Positions 8,577-15,808 of a stretch of DNA of 27,339 nucleotides are shown here, one piece after another; position 1 is the stretch's first letter, and the number at the start of each line of letters is the position of its first letter. Source of the DNA: Flavobacterium sp. GTDB lineage: Bacteria > Bacteroidota > Bacteroidia > Flavobacteriales > Flavobacteriaceae. Under the pieces are notes generated by a model, which did no database searches, was not told the DNA's origin, and was given only the letters and a program-made list of their open reading frames with translations. The stretch lies in the NCBI GenBank assembly GCA_015478765.1, contig JADMKR010000107.1, positions 1 through 27,339 of the forward strand, given 5' to 3'. A program made the position numbers and the translations under genes.

Positions 8577-9536
8577 TTAGTTATAATGCTCAGGATGCTT
8601 TTTTCTATCGACCGCCAGTGAGTATAAAATTCCACCCAACAATGACAACCCGATTACGCCCAAAGAAATCCATTCAGGAAATTTGTAATGGTGAACAAGC
8701 AACATTTTAATTCCGACGAAAGTTAGAATAACAATCAAACTATACTCAAGATAGCTGAACCTCTCCAGCATATTGGCAAGAAAGAAATACATCGACCTTA
8801 GTCCGAGTATGGCAAAAATATTAGAACTGAAGACTAAAAATGGATCGGATGTGATTGCCAAAATTGCCGGCACACTGTCTAATGCAAAGAGTAGATCCAT
8901 CACCTCGATAACGATAAGTGCTACGAATAACGGAGTTGCAGCCAAGACGTGACGGCGACGCACGAAAAACTGTTCGCCTTCAATTTTATGGGTTATCGGC
9001 ATGATTTTGCGCAACATTCTGTAAACAAAAGATTTCTTAGGGTTAAAATCTTCCTCATTGCCTTTGAACATCATTTTGATAGCGGTAAACAGAAGGAAAG
9101 CACCAAAGATGTACGTCATCCAGCTGAACTTGTTAATCAGGATCACACCAAAGAAAATCATCAATCCGCGAAATACGACCGCACCTAAAATGCCCCAAAA
9201 CAGCACTCTGTGTTGATAAATCGCCGGGATTTTGAACGATGCAAATATGACTGCAATGACAAAAATGTTGTCGACACTCAGCGAAAGTTCGATTAGGTAA
9301 CCCGTAATATATTTGATTGATGCCTCGGAAGGAGTGAGCGCATCCGGATTCATAATATAATCGGTTGTATAAAGCCAATGCACGACCAATGAAAAAAGCA
9401 GCGACATCGACACCCAAATCCCGGTCCAGATACCTGCTTCCTTCGAACTGATTACATGTGCATTTTTGTTGAATACGCCCAGATCCAGGGCAAGAAATAT
9501 AAAGATGGCAGAAAGAAACAGTATCCAAACGATCAT
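8577..9536 (-). CDS. TerC/Alx family integral membrane protein
   Basis: This 319-aa polytopic protein has about eight or nine hydrophobic spans. It carries the TerC-family acidic residues inside membrane segments: D18 in LALDLGVF, E83 and D89/N90 in IELSLSVDNIF, and E211, D214 and D220 in IEVMDLLFALDSVP. The order and spacing match Alx-type members, which are longer than TerC itself. Studied members (Alx and relatives) export Mn2+; a metal-export role here is inferred from the family. It sits alone on the minus strand downstream of the DUF1989 gene with a 72-base gap. That gap contains a T-run on the coding strand and a TATATTTA box near the start, so independent transcription is possible. 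No MntR-type site or riboswitch was recognised. Confidence 0.93.
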   Translation of the reverse strand: MIVWILFLSAIFIFLALDLGVFNKNAHVISSKEAGIWTGIWVSMSLLFSLVVHWLYTTDYIMNPDALTPSEASIKYITGYLIELSLSVDNIFVIAVIFASFKIPAIYQHRVLFWGILGAVVFRGLMIFFGVILINKFSWMTYIFGAFLLFTAIKMMFKGNEEDFNPKKSFVYRMLRKIMPITHKIEGEQFFVRRRHVLAATPLFVALIVIEVMDLLFALDSVPAILAITSDPFLVFSSNIFAILGLRSMYFFLANMLERFSYLEYSLIVILTFVGIKMLLVHHYKFPEWISLGVIGLSLLGGILYSLAVDRKKHPEHYN

Positions 9537-9608
9537 AGCAAAATTTTATGTAAATATAGCGCACTTTTTTTAATATTGTCTAGCAAAAAAACGCCGTGCG
9601 CCCCTCAA

Positions 9609-10199
9609 CTAGTCCAGTATTTTATAACCAATGGGTTTAAACGAATAGTTATTAGACATTTCCGCCGAGCAAGCCGTCAGGCCAACAATCAGATCCATGG
9701 CTGCTTCAATAACAATATAATCGCCTGCTTTGCTCAACGGAGGTAAAACTTCTACCCTGCCATCTTGCGAACCTACAGTAACGTTCATAAATACGTTGAA
9801 TGTTGGTCCAATGTCATCGGGATCAAAACCATAGCCAGACAGCGCTTCACACAAATTGCCAAAACAGCCGCGATGCGGATCCTGATGGCCATAAATGATC
9901 CTAAAGGTGTCTTTACTGCAAGGAGTAAGCAGAAAATCGTGGCGTCCGCAGGTATCTTCAATGATATGAAACATTACGTTACTGCGGTTTGAATAAAACG
10001 GATGACCTTTGGTCAGAAAAATTGTTTCCGCGTAGTCGATGGTGCGGCCAGGCGACAGATATTCTTTATGGTCCTGGTCATTATAACAAATCAGGTCTGA
10101 AACCTGTTCGCCTTCGATATCGACAATTTTGAGCCGTTGGCCTTTTTTCAATTTAAAAGCAGTTCCGCTACGCGGATTGATTATGTTCAGATTTTCCAT
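9609..10199 (-). CDS. DUF1989 (urea carboxylase-associated) family protein
   Basis: I place the start at the ATG at 10199, giving 196 aa beginning MENLNIINP. The upstream 26 codons lie inside the preceding gene and are unlike the family. The DUF1989 pattern is clear: LKKGQRLKIVDIEGEQVSDL at 17-36, YLSPGRT at 47-53, EDTCGRHDFLLTPCS at 81-95 with likely metal-binding Cys/His, and a cupin-like fold end at KPIGYKIL. Known DUF1989 members include the two subunits of carboxyguanidine deiminase in guanidine degradation. No urea carboxylase or allophanate hydrolase gene lies nearby, so its substrate is open. The last conserved block reads SNNYSFKP where many relatives, as I recall them, have a Cys-Asn pair; this may mark a subfamily. 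It overlaps the upstream YcgG-like gene by 32 bases, so coupled expression is expected. Confidence 0.88.
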   Translation of the reverse strand: MENLNIINPRSGTAFKLKKGQRLKIVDIEGEQVSDLICYNDQDHKEYLSPGRTIDYAETIFLTKGHPFYSNRSNVMFHIIEDTCGRHDFLLTPCSKDTFRIIYGHQDPHRGCFGNLCEALSGYGFDPDDIGPTFNVFMNVTVGSQDGRVEVLPPLSKAGDYIVIEAAMDLIVGLTACSAEMSNNYSFKPIGYKILD

Positions 10200-10851
10200 G
10201 TTGAATATGTAAAGGACACTTCCATTCGGACGGAAGTTCCTGACCGGTGTATTGAAACACTTCCGAGGCAGTACCAAAATCCCGCAGCATAGGATTTATG
10301 GCGCCATCCAGTGCAATGTCTTTCTTTCGTATTATGTTTTGCATTTTCGCATATTGACCATTCGCACGAAGTTGCTCAAATTGCTGATGCGGATTGAAAA
10401 CGATCGCAGGATATTTAAACCGGCGGGCGCTTCTGCTACTAGCAGGATTCAGTCCCACAACAAAGAAAGCCTCACCTTTCAGACTAAAACTAAAATCGGC
10501 TGATTCCGGATCGTCTGAAACACGCGTATCGTAATCATGATCATTTGCGTCCAAATCTGATATCGCCTGAAGTCGCTGCCAAAAGAGATTGGCATACGTC
10601 TTTTCACTGTGAATGCTAGGTTGTGCAAATATGATCACAGCGCTGTGAAAAAGCGAATCAGCTTTGCGGTAATCATCGATAAAGCTATAGATAAAGTCTA
10701 GAATTTGCCTGTCATGACGTGGACAGGCGAGATGAGGAGCGACAAAAATTCGCTGCTGATCCTTATTGAGCGCCGCTTTAGCAGCAACACATGGAAATTC
10801 CTTGTTGTCGATGTGTTTAAACCACTCTTGCTGTATGTAGTGAGTATTCAT
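10168..10851 (-). CDS. YqcI/YcgG family protein, GntA-like predicted heme N-oxygenase
   Basis: This 227-aa protein (ATG at 10851) carries the YqcI/YcgG signature: FPCVAAKAAL at 19-28, GEAFFVVGLNPASSRSARRF at 126-145, VFNPHQQFEQLR at 151-162, NPMLRDFG at 186-193 and WKCP at 210-213. The family includes GntA, the heme-dependent N-hydroxylase of the guanitoxin pathway, which oxidises a guanidino nitrogen. H155 in FNPH and C21 are conserved-looking and could matter for heme or fold; which one binds is not visible. A TTG start 11 codons upstream (10884) is possible but less likely. It is followed by DUF1989 with a 32-base overlap. No other guanitoxin gene is present, so a toxin product is not implied. 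Function here: predicted N-oxygenation of an unknown, perhaps guanidino, substrate. Confidence 0.82.
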   Translation of the reverse strand: MNTHYIQQEWFKHIDNKEFPCVAAKAALNKDQQRIFVAPHLACPRHDRQILDFIYSFIDDYRKADSLFHSAVIIFAQPSIHSEKTYANLFWQRLQAISDLDANDHDYDTRVSDDPESADFSFSLKGEAFFVVGLNPASSRSARRFKYPAIVFNPHQQFEQLRANGQYAKMQNIIRKKDIALDGAINPMLRDFGTASEVFQYTGQELPSEWKCPLHIQHGKSEHNQSA

Positions 10852-10906
10852 AGGTAGGTCGTAGCCTCCAAATCGGTCGCGCAAACCACATGTCGGAGAT
10901 ATCTTT

Positions 10907-10914
10907 CAAAAATA
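10907..10914 (-). promoter_or_regulatory. Possible Bacteroidota -7 box for the YcgG-DUF1989 operon
   Basis: On the minus strand the sequence reads TATTTTTG, a perfect match to TAnnTTTG. It lies 55 bases before the ATG at 10851, which would leave a leader of about 50 bases. The -33 position is a poor match to TTTG (AATG at a 20-base spacing), so this is only a candidate. Confidence 0.25.
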
Positions 10915-10991
10915 TTCATATAAGTAAAGTGACTCATTATACCATTTCTGCCAATAATTATATAATTTCACAGAAGCACAAATTTCACAAT

Positions 10992-12035
10992 ATGATTAAC
11001 AGCAATACACCGCAACAGCCTGAAGATGACACCAAGATCCAAATTGCAATTGACGAAAGCCTGAATTCAGATCCTGAAATATTAAAAGCCCGCTTCTACA
11101 GCGGTTCCTTAGGAATAATGACCTTCATTTTTATTGGTCTTGCCGTGATTGCATTTCTCTTATCGCGAGAATATATTCCAATTGCAGAATCGTATGCAGT
11201 ATCGGTTCAAAAGTCGATCTACGCCGCGCTGCTTATTTTGGTGGTGCTGATATTGGCCAAAATTCTGAAGAAAATTGTCAGTCGGAAAGTAACCGACAAA
11301 ACAACGGTTTATAATTTTGGGCAAATCGTAAACTTACTGGCATTACTGCTCATCGGTTTGATCGGACTCTCATTTTTGTTTGCCAATTGGTATGCCGCCA
11401 TGGTGTCGTTTGGAGTGGTGTCGTTGATTCTCGGTCTCGCGCTTCAAAATCCGATATCCAGTTTTTTTGGATGGTTGTACATATTACTTCGGAAACCGTA
11501 TGAAGTGGGCGACCGTATCAAAATCGGAAATGCATTTGGCGACGTTATTCGCGTAAGTTACATAGATACCACGCTGTGGGAATGCAAAGGCGATTACCTG
11601 ACAGGAGACCATCCCAGCGGAAGAATCATAAAGTTTGCTAATTCCAAAGTGTTTAGCGAATATGTTTTTAATTATTCATGGCCATTATTTCCTTACATCT
11701 GGAACGAACTGCGGATTTTGGTATCGCACGACAGTGATTTGCAGTTTGTATCCGAATCGATGCAGCGTATTACCGAAGCCGATTTGGGCGAAACAATGAT
11801 GAACCGGGTAAAGCAGTATAAAGATATTCTGTCACGTACACCGGTAGATCAGCTCCAGGTGGCCGAACATCCCGGTACATTGCTCCGTGTGCATGACAGC
11901 ACATGGATTGAAGTTTCGATACGTTATTTGGTGGAACCTAAAAATACGGGCGCGGTGCGCAAAAGATTATTTTTGAATATTATGAAAGAACTGCGACAGT
12001 CGCCTGATAAAGTCCGATTCCCTGCGAATGCTTGA
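10992..12035 (+). CDS. MscS-family mechanosensitive ion channel
   Basis: I choose the ATG at 10992 (347 aa, MINSNTPQQP). The frame is open back to an ATG at 10890, but those 34 codons are A/T-rich, lie in the divergent promoter region and look noncoding. Hydrophobic spans occur at about 36-58, 74-96 and 108-130, followed by the pore-lining MscS helix at about 135-155. The family signature ALQNPISSFFGWLYILLRKP (150-169) is followed by the beta-domain start YEVGDRIKIGNAFGDV, typical of MscS. The C-terminal part is the soluble vestibule. The channel would open under osmotic downshift at the inner membrane. It ends 10 bases before the stop of the convergent ligD gene, and no terminator hairpin fits in the gap. 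Confidence 0.93.
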   Translation: MINSNTPQQPEDDTKIQIAIDESLNSDPEILKARFYSGSLGIMTFIFIGLAVIAFLLSREYIPIAESYAVSVQKSIYAALLILVVLILAKILKKIVSRKVTDKTTVYNFGQIVNLLALLLIGLIGLSFLFANWYAAMVSFGVVSLILGLALQNPISSFFGWLYILLRKPYEVGDRIKIGNAFGDVIRVSYIDTTLWECKGDYLTGDHPSGRIIKFANSKVFSEYVFNYSWPLFPYIWNELRILVSHDSDLQFVSESMQRITEADLGETMMNRVKQYKDILSRTPVDQLQVAEHPGTLLRVHDSTWIEVSIRYLVEPKNTGAVRKRLFLNIMKELRQSPDKVRFPANA

Positions 12036-12045
12036 TGTGGATATA

Positions 12046-14688
12046 TTATAAGTTGGCAAGTACCTGTTTTAGGTCAATGGCGTTGTCAAAAATCCCTTTC
12101 CATAAATCGCCTTTTTCTTTCAGACGGGGAAGTATGGTGAATATATTATAATTTTTTAAGTCAAAGTTCTCATCAATTTCGTCCCATTCGAGTGGCGTGC
12201 TCACCCCTGCTCCTTCGCGCGGACGCAACGAATAAATACTTGCCATGGTCTTGCCTTTTCCATTTTGTAAGAAATCCAGATAGACCATTCCTTTGCGCTT
12301 GGAGGGCATACGTTCCAAACTGGTTATATCGGGAAGATCCCGATTAACCATCTGACTGACGAGATGTGAAAAGTTTCGCGTTTGTTCGTACGTATATTTC
12401 GGCTTAACCGGAATAAATACGTGCAGGCCGTTGCCTCCTGAAGTTTTAATATAGCCGGGTACATTTAGTTTATCCAGCACTTCCTTTACTTTCCGGGCTG
12501 TTTTTATAATGTTTTCCAACGGCGCATCCTTGGGATCAAGATCGAAAATTATATAATCCGGGTTATTCAATGAGCCAACACGGCTGCTCCACGGATTGAG
12601 TTCGATGCAACCCCAATTGGCCAGAAATAATAAGGTATCCTTATCCTGGCACAATAAATATTCAATGGGTTCCTCTTTAGATTCCGAACGTATTTTTCGC
12701 GTCTTGATCCATTTTGGAACCATACCGCCAACATTCTTCTGAAAAAATCCCTGATCTTTGACGCCATTAGGCGTGCGGCGTAATGACTGCGGACGGTCGA
12801 TCAAGTAAGGGAGAATATAATCGGCTATCGAATTGTAGTAGGATATCACATCTCCTTTGGTGATTTTATCTTTGGGATAAAAAACCTTATTTAAGTTGGT
12901 GAATGCAACCTGATCGGTTAGCTCTTTGACTTGACTCGCCGATAATTTTTCGGGCGGCTGCTTTGCGAACTTGGTAGCCGATTTCAATTTTTTGGCGGTT
13001 GCTTTTTTGGATCCGGTTTTATCCGAATTGGCATTTTCTGATGTCCCGTTTGGCTCGGTAGTACTTCCCTCTACCTGGTCGGCTTCAACTTCGGGCAATT
13101 CAAGTGTGACTTCTCCGGCTTTTTTATCGGGACGCAGTCCTAAATAGACGGGATGCCGCATGGCATTGGTTTCAGTCAACTCTGAGAACTTTATCTGTGC
13201 AACCAATTTGGGACTTACCCAATGAACATTCGATTCCTTCGGCGGATCTACAAAAGGCGATGATTTGCGCTCAATCTTATCTAACTTTGTTCGTAGCTCT
13301 TTCAGTATCGCATCCGAAAAACCGCTGCCAACTTTTCCCGAATAGCGTAATTCCTTGCCATCGTAAAATCCGCATAAAATTGCGCCGAGACCTTTACGTC
13401 CGCCTTGAGGCTCTGTAAAACCTCCAATTACCATCTCCTGCTGCTTTTCGGTTTTGATTTTAAGCCATTCCTTACTGCGCTTATTTGTACTGTATTTTGA
13501 CGAAGCTTTTTTGGCAATGATTCCTTCACCTCCACTTTTTTCTGCGGCAGCGAATGCTTTCAGGCCATCACCCACAATATGTTCCGAATATAAAACCGAT
13601 TCCAGTTCAGGCAAGACCGCACGAAGGATTTTCTTTCGCAACAGCAAGTCTAATTTACGGAGATCGAATCCGTTAAAATAAAGTATGTCAAAAACATAAA
13701 ATTTTAGTTGGCCACGCTTGGGTTTCTCGCCACGGTGCTGCAACCATTGAAACCAGCTTTTCCCCTTACCGTCTTCGACTACGATTTCGCCGTCTATAAC
13801 AACATCGCTCGAAATATCCTCGAGTTCGGCAACGATTTCAGGATACTTTGTAAAAGTGTTGGAATTGCGCGAAATGAGTTTGGCTTTACCATTTTTTATT
13901 TCCGCCAGTGCGCGATAACCGTCGAATTTAGTTTCGAAAATCCAATCGGCGTTGTCAAATGGTTCATCGGCCAGTGTTGCCAACATGGGTTTCCACGACG
14001 GGAATTCAGAAATTTTAACTGCATTGGCTAAATCCTCAGGAGTAAAATCTGCAGTGGTTGATGTAGAATTATTTTTCGGTTCATCGGCATTGCGGTTGGA
14101 CTGCCAAACTTCATTTCCTTTGGCTATTTCGTCGAGATCACGTTTTGTCAAAACCGATAATCCGTCGTACTCCTTGTCGGTTGCTGCATGCTCATCTTTA
14201 GCCTTCATCATCAGCCAGGGTTTGCTGTCGTCTTTTGATTTCATAGGCACCAAATGCCACGAACCTTTTAATTTCTCACCATTCAATGTCACCTTGATCG
14301 ATCCGTCGGCAAGTTGCTTCTTCATCAGGGAATTGTCCTTTTTGGAATCATCATTTCCCTCGGCGTGGTAAGTTCCAATATCCCAAACCATGACCGTTCC
14401 ACCTCCGTACTGACCTTTGGGGATTGTTCCTTCGAAGTCTATGTAATCCATCGGGTGATCTTCGGTTTGCATGGCCAATCGCTTATCGGCTGGATCGGCA
14501 GATGGTCCTTTTGGCACCGCCCAACTTACGAGAACGCCATCAATTTCAAGTCGGAAGTCATAGTGAAGCCTTGACGCAGCATGCTTTTGAACTACAAATC
14601 GCAAATCGCCTTTTGAAGGTTTCTTTACGCCTTTGGGTTCTTTGGTTTTATTAAAATCGCGTTTGGTATTGTACTTTTCAAGGGCCAT
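12046..14688 (-). CDS. ligD: Multidomain DNA ligase D for end joining (phosphoesterase-ligase-polymerase)
   Basis: This 880-aa cytosolic enzyme seals and processes double-strand ends with Ku. Domain order is 3'-phosphoesterase, ligase, polymerase. The phosphoesterase (about 1-185) shows HAASRLHYDFRLE (H36, H42, D44), H78 and GTIPKGQYGGGTVMVWD. The ATP-dependent ligase (about 230-535) has the adenylation Lys254 in ETKFDGYR, EGIIAK at 388-393 and EWLKIK at 407-412. A Lys/Ser/Thr-rich linker (about 536-585) leads to the primase-polymerase domain (about 590-880) with the catalytic pair D716/D718 in FDLDP, SGGNGLHVFIP at 750-760 and D805. All active sites look intact and the length is normal. The ATG at 14688 is one base after the ku stop, so the two genes form an operon with ku first. 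Confidence 0.98.
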   Translation of the reverse strand: MALEKYNTKRDFNKTKEPKGVKKPSKGDLRFVVQKHAASRLHYDFRLEIDGVLVSWAVPKGPSADPADKRLAMQTEDHPMDYIDFEGTIPKGQYGGGTVMVWDIGTYHAEGNDDSKKDNSLMKKQLADGSIKVTLNGEKLKGSWHLVPMKSKDDSKPWLMMKAKDEHAATDKEYDGLSVLTKRDLDEIAKGNEVWQSNRNADEPKNNSTSTTADFTPEDLANAVKISEFPSWKPMLATLADEPFDNADWIFETKFDGYRALAEIKNGKAKLISRNSNTFTKYPEIVAELEDISSDVVIDGEIVVEDGKGKSWFQWLQHRGEKPKRGQLKFYVFDILYFNGFDLRKLDLLLRKKILRAVLPELESVLYSEHIVGDGLKAFAAAEKSGGEGIIAKKASSKYSTNKRSKEWLKIKTEKQQEMVIGGFTEPQGGRKGLGAILCGFYDGKELRYSGKVGSGFSDAILKELRTKLDKIERKSSPFVDPPKESNVHWVSPKLVAQIKFSELTETNAMRHPVYLGLRPDKKAGEVTLELPEVEADQVEGSTTEPNGTSENANSDKTGSKKATAKKLKSATKFAKQPPEKLSASQVKELTDQVAFTNLNKVFYPKDKITKGDVISYYNSIADYILPYLIDRPQSLRRTPNGVKDQGFFQKNVGGMVPKWIKTRKIRSESKEEPIEYLLCQDKDTLLFLANWGCIELNPWSSRVGSLNNPDYIIFDLDPKDAPLENIIKTARKVKEVLDKLNVPGYIKTSGGNGLHVFIPVKPKYTYEQTRNFSHLVSQMVNRDLPDITSLERMPSKRKGMVYLDFLQNGKGKTMASIYSLRPREGAGVSTPLEWDEIDENFDLKNYNIFTILPRLKEKGDLWKGIFDNAIDLKQVLANL

Positions 14689-14689
14689 T

Positions 14690-15481
14690 TTAGTTCTTTA
14701 TTGCTTCCAGGCTGGCTTTTAATTGAGCCAATAGATCGTCGTCGTCTTTGGTCTTTTTAGCACGCGGCTTGGGTTCCTCTTTTTCAGTCGTTTTCTTGCC
14801 CTTCGCTGCCGCTGCTTTTTTATTTATCAGTTTCATCAATTCGTCTTTATACGTGTCCTTGTATTTTTCGGGTTCGAATTTTTCGGTCAGCTGATCAATT
14901 ATCGTCATCGCCATATCAAGTTCCTTCTTCTGAATTTTTATATCGGTCGGAATTTTCGCTTCATTGGGATCCCGTAGATCCTGATCGAACCGGATTTGTA
15001 TCAGCAGTATGGCATTGTCTTCCACTTTTAAGATACCGAGATGTTCGGCACTTCGCAGTACAAATTTGGCAAGACCCACTTTACCTGATTTCTTCAATGC
15101 CTCCCGAAGCAGTGCATAGGTTTTTGCGGCCGATTTATCGGGTTCGACTATATACGGCTTCTCCAAATATTGGGAAGGAATTTCATCTTCAAGGACAAAT
15201 TCAAATATTTCGATCATCTGAGTTTTCTCGGGCATCGCTTTTTCGAAATCACTCTTATCCAAAATCACATAATCGCCATTTTCCTTTCGATAACCTTTTG
15301 CAATTTCATCCCAGGGAACTTCCTTGCCATCTTTCTTGCAAATGCGCACATATTGAATCGCACATTGATCTTTCTTACGGACCATGTCCAAGTCAATCCG
15401 GTGAGCTACCGCACCGCTGTACAATCGCACCGGAATATTTACCAGTCCGAAGCTAATGCCACCTTTCCATAATGCTTTCAT
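14690..15481 (-). CDS. ku: Ku protein, non-homologous end joining
   Basis: This 263-aa protein begins MKALWKGGISFGLVNIPVRL, the hallmark N-terminus of bacterial Ku. It continues through the DNA-encircling Ku core to about residue 210. The tail (about 214-250) is Lys-rich with a short acidic stretch, a low-complexity extension common in bacterial Ku proteins and thought to aid DNA binding. Ku homodimers bind double-strand ends and recruit LigD, which follows after a single base. The start ATG at 15481 has the family's usual first residues, so I keep it. Upstream on the minus strand is an A/T-rich region with a TTTG and a partial TATTGTTA that might form a promoter; this is weak. No LexA-like operator was recognised. 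Confidence 0.97.
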   Translation of the reverse strand: MKALWKGGISFGLVNIPVRLYSGAVAHRIDLDMVRKKDQCAIQYVRICKKDGKEVPWDEIAKGYRKENGDYVILDKSDFEKAMPEKTQMIEIFEFVLEDEIPSQYLEKPYIVEPDKSAAKTYALLREALKKSGKVGLAKFVLRSAEHLGILKVEDNAILLIQIRFDQDLRDPNEAKIPTDIKIQKKELDMAMTIIDQLTEKFEPEKYKDTYKDELMKLINKKAAAAKGKKTTEKEEPKPRAKKTKDDDDLLAQLKASLEAIKN

Positions 15482-15806
15482 GAAATCACATTTTGAACAA
15501 AGTTTGCCATTTTAACAATAGTCCACTTATACAATTTAACACAAAAGTTATATTATTAGCAGAAGTGCGAATTGTACAACCGCACCAATAAATTCTATAA
15601 CAACCGTGGTTCTAAATAGTTGCATTTTTGTAAGACACCTAAAAAACAAGATTATGAGCACCAATCCTATTAAAATAGTCACTTCAAAGCTTTGGTTGCA
15701 AACCCGGATTACCTACTGGAAGTTTAAATTGGTAACCAACGATCTATTGAATTGCTAAAAAAAAAGCTAACTAAATGAAAATCCGGCACTAAGCCGGATT
15801 TTGTTT
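15482..15806 (-). other. 325-base region between ku and tamL
   Basis: The stretch separates the ku start from the tamL stop. The ku-proximal 170 bases are A/T-rich and probably hold the ku promoter on the minus strand. The remainder contains a possible 34-codon ORF on the plus strand (15654-15758), a run of nine A (15757-15765) and a strong hairpin at 15778-15802. I see no tRNA, insertion sequence or known RNA motif in it. Confidence 0.6.
15654..15758 (+). CDS. Possible 34-aa small protein or small RNA
   Basis: An ATG at 15654 opens a 34-codon frame ending in TAA at 15756-15758. The predicted peptide is basic with aromatic residues (LWLQTRITYWKFKL in the middle), and no family is recognised. 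A hairpin with a T-run lies 20 bases downstream, which would end a transcript from this strand. A CATTTTTG sequence about 25 bases before the ATG resembles a -7 box with one mismatch. The peptide may be chance; the transcript unit itself is the better-supported idea. Confidence 0.3.
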   Translation: MSTNPIKIVTSKLWLQTRITYWKFKLVTNDLLNC

Positions 15807-15808
15807 TT
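15778..15808. terminator. Hairpin terminator between convergent units
   Basis: AAAATCCGGC (15778-15787) and GCCGGATTTT (15793-15802) form a perfect 10-bp stem around the loop ACTAA. On the plus strand it is followed by GTTTTT, which fits intrinsic termination of a transcript covering 15654-15758. On the minus strand it lies directly after the tamL stop, and the stem's own TTTT plus a later T-rich tract may end the tamB-tamL message. It is probably bidirectional. Confidence 0.75.

Noticed and set aside
9579..9608. Possible terminator after the DUF1989 gene
   Set aside because: There is a seven-T run on the minus strand, but the preceding GC-rich bases form only about a 3-bp stem.
10200..10277. 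26-codon N-terminal extension of the DUF1989 protein
   Set aside because: It falls within the 3' end of the YcgG-like gene, is unlike the family, and a good ATG exists at 10199.
10890..10991. 34-codon N-terminal extension of the MscS protein
   Set aside because: A/T-rich sequence in the divergent promoter region, with a peptide unlike MscS N-termini; the ATG at 10992 gives a normal protein.
13952..14371. 139-codon open frame antisense to ligD
   Set aside because: It is a shadow of the ligD frame with no recognisable domain or ribosome site.
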